NCBI GenBank assembly: GCA_021604825.1
Contig: BQJS01000095.1
Location: forward strand, 1-17,215
Direction of reading: 5' to 3'
DNA length: 17,215 nucleotides
From: Phycisphaerae bacterium
Lineage (GTDB): Bacteria; Planctomycetota; Phycisphaerae; UBA1845
Position 1 is the first letter of the stretch, and every line of letters starts with the position of its first letter. Made by a program: the position numbers and the translations under genes. This document shows, in pieces, positions 13,530 through 17,215 of this stretch. The notes below the pieces were generated by a model. It searched no databases and was not told the origin of the DNA. It worked only from the letters and a program-made list of their open reading frames with translations.

Positions 13530-14228
13530 ATGATGGCGTCAAACGAATTCCTGTTCTTCCTGCACGCAATCATCGGCGGCATTGTGTTGCTCATCGCCGC
13601 GCGGTTGGGCCGCCTTTATGTCGTCGGCGCGATCGTCACCTGCACCATCCTGATGAACATCGCAGTCCAGAAGCAGATGACGCTGTTCGGCATGACCGTG
13701 ACCGGCGGGAATGTCCTGTTCGGGCTGGTGTTTCTGGGCGTGGATATTCTCAACGAGCACTACGGTAAACACGTCGCCCGCCGCGCCGTGTTCGTCGGGT
13801 TCGCAGCCAACCTCTTCGTCGTATTGATGATGCAGTTCGTGCTGCGGTACAAACCCATCGAAGGCGACCCCGCACAAGAACCGATGATGTTCTTCTTCAA
13901 CGCAACAGCCTACCCCCGCATCGTCGGCGCATCGATGGCCAGCTACCTACTCTCGCAACTTCTGGACGTGCAAATCTATCAAGCCCTGCACATTCGAACC
14001 GGCGAGAAGAAGCTGTGGCTAAGAACCAACGCATCGACATGGCTAGCCCAGGCCTTCGACACCACGTTCTTCACCTTCGCCGGCCTATGGGGAACGGTCA
14101 TAACAACATGGCCCGAATTCCGCGATGCCGTTATCTTTGCTTACATCATCAAGATAGCAGTCGCGCTGCTCGCCACGCCGTTCTTATATCTGACCAAGTA
14201 CGGGCTAATGCGTCCGAAAGATTCGTAG
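13530..14228 (+). CDS. yhhQ: Queuosine precursor transporter (YhhQ/VUT family)
   Basis: 232 residues, almost wholly membrane-embedded with about six hydrophobic segments. Family signatures are visible: DILNEHYGK near residue 75, SYLLSQLLDVQIYQALH near 140 and LRTNASTWLAQAFDTTFFT near 170. The family (DUF165) imports queuosine precursors such as preQ0, preQ1 or queuine for wobble-base modification of tRNA. It starts 21 nt after sucC and probably shares its transcript. The ATG at 13530 is directly followed by a second ATG, and no clear Shine-Dalgarno sequence is seen, consistent with translational dependence on sucC. The TAG stop (14226-14228) is part of the GTAG head of REP palindrome copy 2. 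Whether it carries preQ0, preQ1 or queuine cannot be told. Confidence 0.93.
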   Translation: MMASNEFLFFLHAIIGGIVLLIAARLGRLYVVGAIVTCTILMNIAVQKQMTLFGMTVTGGNVLFGLVFLGVDILNEHYGKHVARRAVFVGFAANLFVVLMMQFVLRYKPIEGDPAQEPMMFFFNATAYPRIVGASMASYLLSQLLDVQIYQALHIRTGEKKLWLRTNASTWLAQAFDTTFFTFAGLWGTVITTWPEFRDAVIFAYIIKIAVALLATPFLYLTKYGLMRPKDS

Positions 14229-14289
14229 GGTGGGCCGTGCCCACCGCAGTTTGAACCACAACGACATGGTGGGCACGGCCCACCCTACG
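14224..14289. repeat. REP/iREP palindrome (BIME-like), copy 2
   Basis: The 22-bp arms (14224-14245 and 14268-14289) are identical to those at 8942-9008; the 22-nt loop is unrelated. Again each arm is GTAG plus GGTGGGC-CGT-GCCCACC. The left GTAG supplies the TAG stop of yhhQ, and the right one, read on the - strand (14287-14285), supplies the TAG stop of the convergent unknown gene. Identical arms with different loops show that the arms are the conserved unit. Confidence 0.87.
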
Positions 14290-14710
14290 TAATCCTCCCA
14301 GACCATTTGAACTCAACGCACTCGTCACTGGAATCCAATGTGAGCGGGCCCTCGCTGTATTCCGGATTCCAACTTGAACCAGAGATACATCGACCGTTTC
14401 GAAACTCATTCCGAAAGACAATCTGGTCATCAAGGATCGCCTGAACCCACTCAAGTGAATGCTCAGCCGCAAGGCGCTCACGAACCTCTTGCGTACCTTC
14501 TTCGCAGAACGCCTCAAAGTGACAATGGTCGTTTGGCTCAACGAGAACCGTCAATTCAACATCATCGTCGCGGACCACAAGGTCTCCAACGCCGTTCTCG
14601 CAGGCGGGAACTCGAAGTATCTCTGTGCCTTCTTCTATGGCAAAGGCCTTCAACGATTGTGGCAGTAGGCGCATAAATGTCTGTGCAAGGCTTGATCGCG
14701 CCGTTGTCAT
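14285..14710 (-). CDS. Hypothetical protein, 141 residues
   Basis: I do not recognise the family. The ATG at 14710 has a strong ribosome binding site (GGAGG, 7 nt upstream), which is the main reason to accept it as a gene. The product is soluble and acidic, with a Cys/His-containing middle (EPNDHCHFEAFCEEGTQEVRE), a segment LEWVQAILDDQIVFRNEF and a Trp-containing C-terminus ending in SGRIT. There is no signal peptide or membrane helix. Its stop is the TAG of the REP palindrome, so its original C-terminus may have been changed by the repeat. It starts 36 nt after the prolyl isomerase gene on the same strand and could be the last gene of that unit. Size and composition would fit a small immunity-like or regulatory protein, but nothing shows that. 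Confidence 0.65.
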   Translation of the reverse strand: MTTARSSLAQTFMRLLPQSLKAFAIEEGTEILRVPACENGVGDLVVRDDDVELTVLVEPNDHCHFEAFCEEGTQEVRERLAAEHSLEWVQAILDDQIVFRNEFRNGRCISGSSWNPEYSEGPLTLDSSDECVEFKWSGRIT

Positions 14711-14746
14711 TGTGAACCTCCAAAAGGTGCGGCAAATCGAACCCTA

Positions 14747-15973
14747 CTACGATGCCAACTGGCCCGGTTTTGGGGCGGCTTCTACTACTGCTCTCAGGAA
14801 CCGGCCGGGGTTGGTGGGTTTTACGTCGGCGTTTTCGTATTGTTTCGCTATTAGTTCGCGGGTTAGGAAGTCGAACTGGCGGTTTTTGAATTTTTGGATG
14901 AGGTCTTTTTGGATTTCGACAAAGCTTTTTGGCTGGCTGCGTTCTGCGTCGGTGCATTTGACGATGAAGAATGCGCCTTCGGTTTCGATGACTTCACTTG
15001 TTCCGCCGGCGCTTAGGGAATAAAGGGCGTCGATCGCTGGCTGCCATCTCTCACGGGCGCCGTCTTTGGATACCCAATCCCAATCGCCCCCCTTAGCCGC
15101 GTTGATTCCCTTTGACACATCCTTCGCTACGCCTGCGAAATTCTCGCCGCCTTTGACGCGACGCAGTGCCGCTTCGATCGCCTGCCTGGCGTCGGCTTTC
15201 TTGACGGCTGGGAACAATCGCTGGCCAACCGCATCGACGCGGCCGAATGGAATGTCAATGAGTGACATCCGTCGACGATTGCCAAGTTTCAATTCCGCGA
15301 GGTACTGCTCGTAGAATTCTTCGATTTCGCGACGGGTCGGCTCAGCCACCTTGTGCCCTACCGATCGCTGAAGGTGGGCGATGATCATCATGTCGCGGCG
15401 GATGCGTTGGCGGTCTTCCAGCATCGATACGCCTCGATCGCGCAGCCATTCTTCGTATCTCGTCTGCCGGCCACCATGGTCCTTGTTGATGATCTCGCGG
15501 ATGCGGGCATCGACGAACTGTTCGAGCTTCTTCATCTCCTCGTCTTGCAAACGGCGACGGGCGACTTGTTCCAAAAGCGTGCTCTCCGCCTCCGAGCGCA
15601 CCTGCCGGCGAAGAACTTCAACCAACTGCCGCTGATACTCCTGCGGGGGAAGTTCGCGGGCCATCTTCGCCAAATCGTATCGCACCCATTTGAGCACATC
15701 GTCCACACGAATCGCCACGCCGTTGACGAACAACGTCGAAACTGACGACACGTCGTTAATGTCTTCGTTCTCAGCGTCGAGCATCGCTTCGGACTTAGCC
15801 AACCGAATCGCCCGTTCGTCTTTCGGCAATGTCTTGGTCTTGAGCTTGTTGGGATCGCGACCATAACGGGACTGATAGCTGCAACCGCACATGACGAGAG
15901 CGAGCGTCATGCAAAGAAGCGTGCGAAATGAGCTGGAGCAATTCGATGGGAACGTTGTTTTGATAAGCATCAT
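14747..15973 (-). CDS. Parvulin-type peptidyl-prolyl isomerase lipoprotein (SurA/PrsA-like)
   Basis: 408 residues from the ATG at 15973, which overlaps the mfd stop as ATGA. An upstream in-frame ATG at 16024 would lie deep inside mfd and precede the signal peptide. Residues 16-31 form a lipoprotein-type signal with Cys31 as the likely lipidated residue (VMCGC). A long, charged helical region (about 75-230) resembles the chaperone domain of SurA/PrsA proteins. The PpiC/rotamase domain covers about 233-343 (MSLIDIPFGR, RVKGGENFAGVAKDVSKG, GGDWDWVSKDG, SEVIETEGAFFIVKCTD), and another helical stretch ends the protein. It would help fold proteins in the periplasm, anchored to a membrane. Translation is probably coupled to mfd; GGAAG lies 8 nt before the ATG. 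Confidence 0.9.
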   Translation of the reverse strand: MMLIKTTFPSNCSSSFRTLLCMTLALVMCGCSYQSRYGRDPNKLKTKTLPKDERAIRLAKSEAMLDAENEDINDVSSVSTLFVNGVAIRVDDVLKWVRYDLAKMARELPPQEYQRQLVEVLRRQVRSEAESTLLEQVARRRLQDEEMKKLEQFVDARIREIINKDHGGRQTRYEEWLRDRGVSMLEDRQRIRRDMMIIAHLQRSVGHKVAEPTRREIEEFYEQYLAELKLGNRRRMSLIDIPFGRVDAVGQRLFPAVKKADARQAIEAALRRVKGGENFAGVAKDVSKGINAAKGGDWDWVSKDGARERWQPAIDALYSLSAGGTSEVIETEGAFFIVKCTDAERSQPKSFVEIQKDLIQKFKNRQFDFLTRELIAKQYENADVKPTNPGRFLRAVVEAAPKPGQLAS

Positions 15974-17214
15974 GTAGCCGCTTCCGTGGTGGCTTGGGTT
16001 TTTGATAACAGTTTGCGCAGACATGCCAGCAGCGTCGGCCCTTCAAAGTAACTGGATCGCAGCCGGACGTAAATGGTTTTCGGGTCGGGCATTCGCACGG
16101 AGCCCGGAGCGTCTGCGAATGCGGCTTGTGCGATGGACAGATCACGGACCGAGAAAATCAGATCCGGCTCGTCAGCGACGATCGAACGAATCTCCCACCG
16201 GCGGGCCAACACGCGGATTTCGGCTAGATCGAGCAGCGTCGCAACCGACTTGGGGCTTGGCCCGTACGCGTCGGCAAGGTCGGCGGCTAGCCGTTCCAGC
16301 TCTTCGAGTTTCTGGCAAAGCACCACACGGCGGTAAATGTCGATGCGGGCGCGGGCACTGGGGATGTAGCTCTTGGGGATGAACGCGCTGACGCCGATTT
16401 CCAGATGCACGGGCGCGAGGTCCGGTTGCGGTTCACCGCGCAGGTCGCACACAGCCCGCTCCATGAGCTTGCAATACATTTCATACCCGACGGCTGCGAT
16501 GTGCCCGCTTTGCTGCGGACCGAGGATGTTGCCCGCGCCACGGATTTCCAGGTCGCGCATGGCGATACGAAAGCCCGCCCCCAACTCACTGAATTCCTCG
16601 ATGGCCTTCAAGCGTCGGGCGGCTTTCGGCGTAATGGTTCGTTTCTTGGGCAGCAACAAATAGCAATACGCCCGATGACTGCCCCGCCCGACGCGACCGC
16701 GCAATTGGTGCAAGTCGGACAATCCGTAGCGATCGGCGATGTTGATGAAGATGGTGTTGACCGATGGCAGGTCGATACCGCTTTCGATGATCGTCGTCGC
16801 AACGAGGACGTCGGCGTCTCCGTTGATGAAGCGGCGCATCACATCTTCAAGTTCGCGGTCCTTCATCTGACCGTGCCCGACGAGGACGCGACAATCCGGA
16901 ACGATACGGCGGATGTCGTCGGCGACGCTTTCGATATCGCGCACGAAGTTGTGGATGAAGTATACCTGCCCGTCGCGGCTGAGTTCGCGGATGATGCCCT
17001 GGCGGATGAGGTCTTCGTTGTAATGACAGACTTCGGTGGCGATGCTGCGACGATCGACCGGTGGCGTTTGCAGAGACGAGATGTCACGGATGCCAAGCAT
17101 TGACATATGCAACGTACGCGGGATGGGTGTCGCGGAAAGCGTCAGCACTTCAACCGTCGATCGCATCGATTTGAGGCGTTCCTTGTGTTCAACGCCGAAG
17201 CGCTGCTCCTCGTC
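15970..17214 (-). CDS. mfd: Transcription-repair coupling factor, C-terminal 414 residues (truncated by window)
   Basis: The frame runs off the window's right edge. The first residues seen are DEEQRFGV, the helicase motif II (DEEQ) of the Mfd translocase. Downstream are [12 protein letters not shown] (motif III), [16 protein letters not shown] (motif V), QLRGRVGRG (motif VI), [31 protein letters not shown] (the TRG region specific to RecG/Mfd) and the C-terminal TRCF domain D7. Mfd is an ATP-driven translocase that removes RNA polymerase stalled at lesions and recruits UvrA. The TRG segment ending in GxQQSGH and the D7 domain separate it from RecG. Its stop overlaps the next gene's ATG (ATGA), linking DNA repair and envelope folding genes in one transcript. 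Confidence 0.97.
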   Translation of the reverse strand, partial: DEEQRFGVEHKERLKSMRSTVEVLTLSATPIPRTLHMSMLGIRDISSLQTPPVDRRSIATEVCHYNEDLIRQGIIRELSRDGQVYFIHNFVRDIESVADDIRRIVPDCRVLVGHGQMKDRELEDVMRRFINGDADVLVATTIIESGIDLPSVNTIFINIADRYGLSDLHQLRGRVGRGSHRAYCYLLLPKKRTITPKAARRLKAIEEFSELGAGFRIAMRDLEIRGAGNILGPQQSGHIAAVGYEMYCKLMERAVCDLRGEPQPDLAPVHLEIGVSAFIPKSYIPSARARIDIYRRVVLCQKLEELERLAADLADAYGPSPKSVATLLDLAEIRVLARRWEIRSIVADEPDLIFSVRDLSIAQAAFADAPGSVRMPDPKTIYVRLRSSYFEGPTLLACLRKLLSKTQATTEAAT

Positions 17215-17215
17215 G

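Noticed and set aside
8942..14289. Possible CRISPR or large transposon formed by the repeated 22-bp arms
   Set aside because: Only two palindromic copies 5.2 kb apart, with no spacers, cas genes or transposase between them and ordinary housekeeping genes inside. The REP/BIME explanation fits better.
14374..15023. Open frames on the + strand opposite the unknown gene and the end of the prolyl isomerase
   Set aside because: No ribosome binding sites and no family-like sequence; the - strand genes explain the region.
15974..16024. Start of the prolyl isomerase at 16024
   Set aside because: It lies inside mfd and adds 17 residues before the signal peptide. The ATG at 15973 with an ATGA overlap and GGAAG upstream fits better.

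Overview
The window reads as a stretch of chromosome from a bacterium that is most likely a member of the Planctomycetota. This is inferred from the combination of a GldG/DUF4340 pair, a PEP-CTERM protein, two tandem bactofilins (one with a histone H1-like tail), a DUF6941-type protein and GTAG-headed REP palindromes. No rRNA gene or ribosomal protein is present to fix the taxonomy. I found no tRNA, rRNA, CRISPR array, transposase gene or phage gene.

Layout. At 2-4912 (+) lies a likely operon: the C-terminal part of a GldG-like ABC transporter auxiliary protein, a five-unit DUF4340 protein and metG. At 4913-5216 is a structured intergenic region with three hairpins, one a good intrinsic terminator, followed by a PEP-CTERM secreted protein (5217-5921, +). 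A convergent arsenate-reductase-type gene (arsC, 6441-5965, -) comes next, then ispF and cysS (6715-8946, +). A REP/iREP palindrome separates cysS from a convergent block (- strand, 9028-11382) holding a family 2 glycosyltransferase, a zinc-ribbon/bactofilin/histone-tail protein and a small bactofilin with a good sigma-70-like promoter. A DUF6941-like gene (- strand) is divergent from sucC (+), which is followed closely by a queuosine-precursor transporter (yhhQ family). A second copy of the same REP palindrome ends that gene and also the convergent unknown gene at 14710-14285. The rest (14747-17214, -) is the 3' part of mfd, translationally coupled (ATGA overlap) to a parvulin-type lipoprotein prolyl isomerase.

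How the genes work together. Most are housekeeping: two aminoacyl-tRNA synthetases, isoprenoid synthesis, the TCA cycle, transcription-coupled repair, envelope protein folding and queuosine salvage. The less ordinary parts are two. (1) Two palindromes have identical 22-bp arms, and each arm is a GTAG tetranucleotide plus a 17-nt hairpin, the layout of RAYT-associated REPs. The TAG inside GTAG serves as the stop codon of three different genes. (2) A tandem bactofilin locus includes one member with a four-cysteine zinc ribbon in front and a long Lys/Ala/Thr tail behind, which suggests a bactofilin scaffold that could touch nucleic acid. A possible attenuator-like leader before the PEP-CTERM gene and two same-face direct repeats upstream of the bactofilin promoter are further candidates for regulation.
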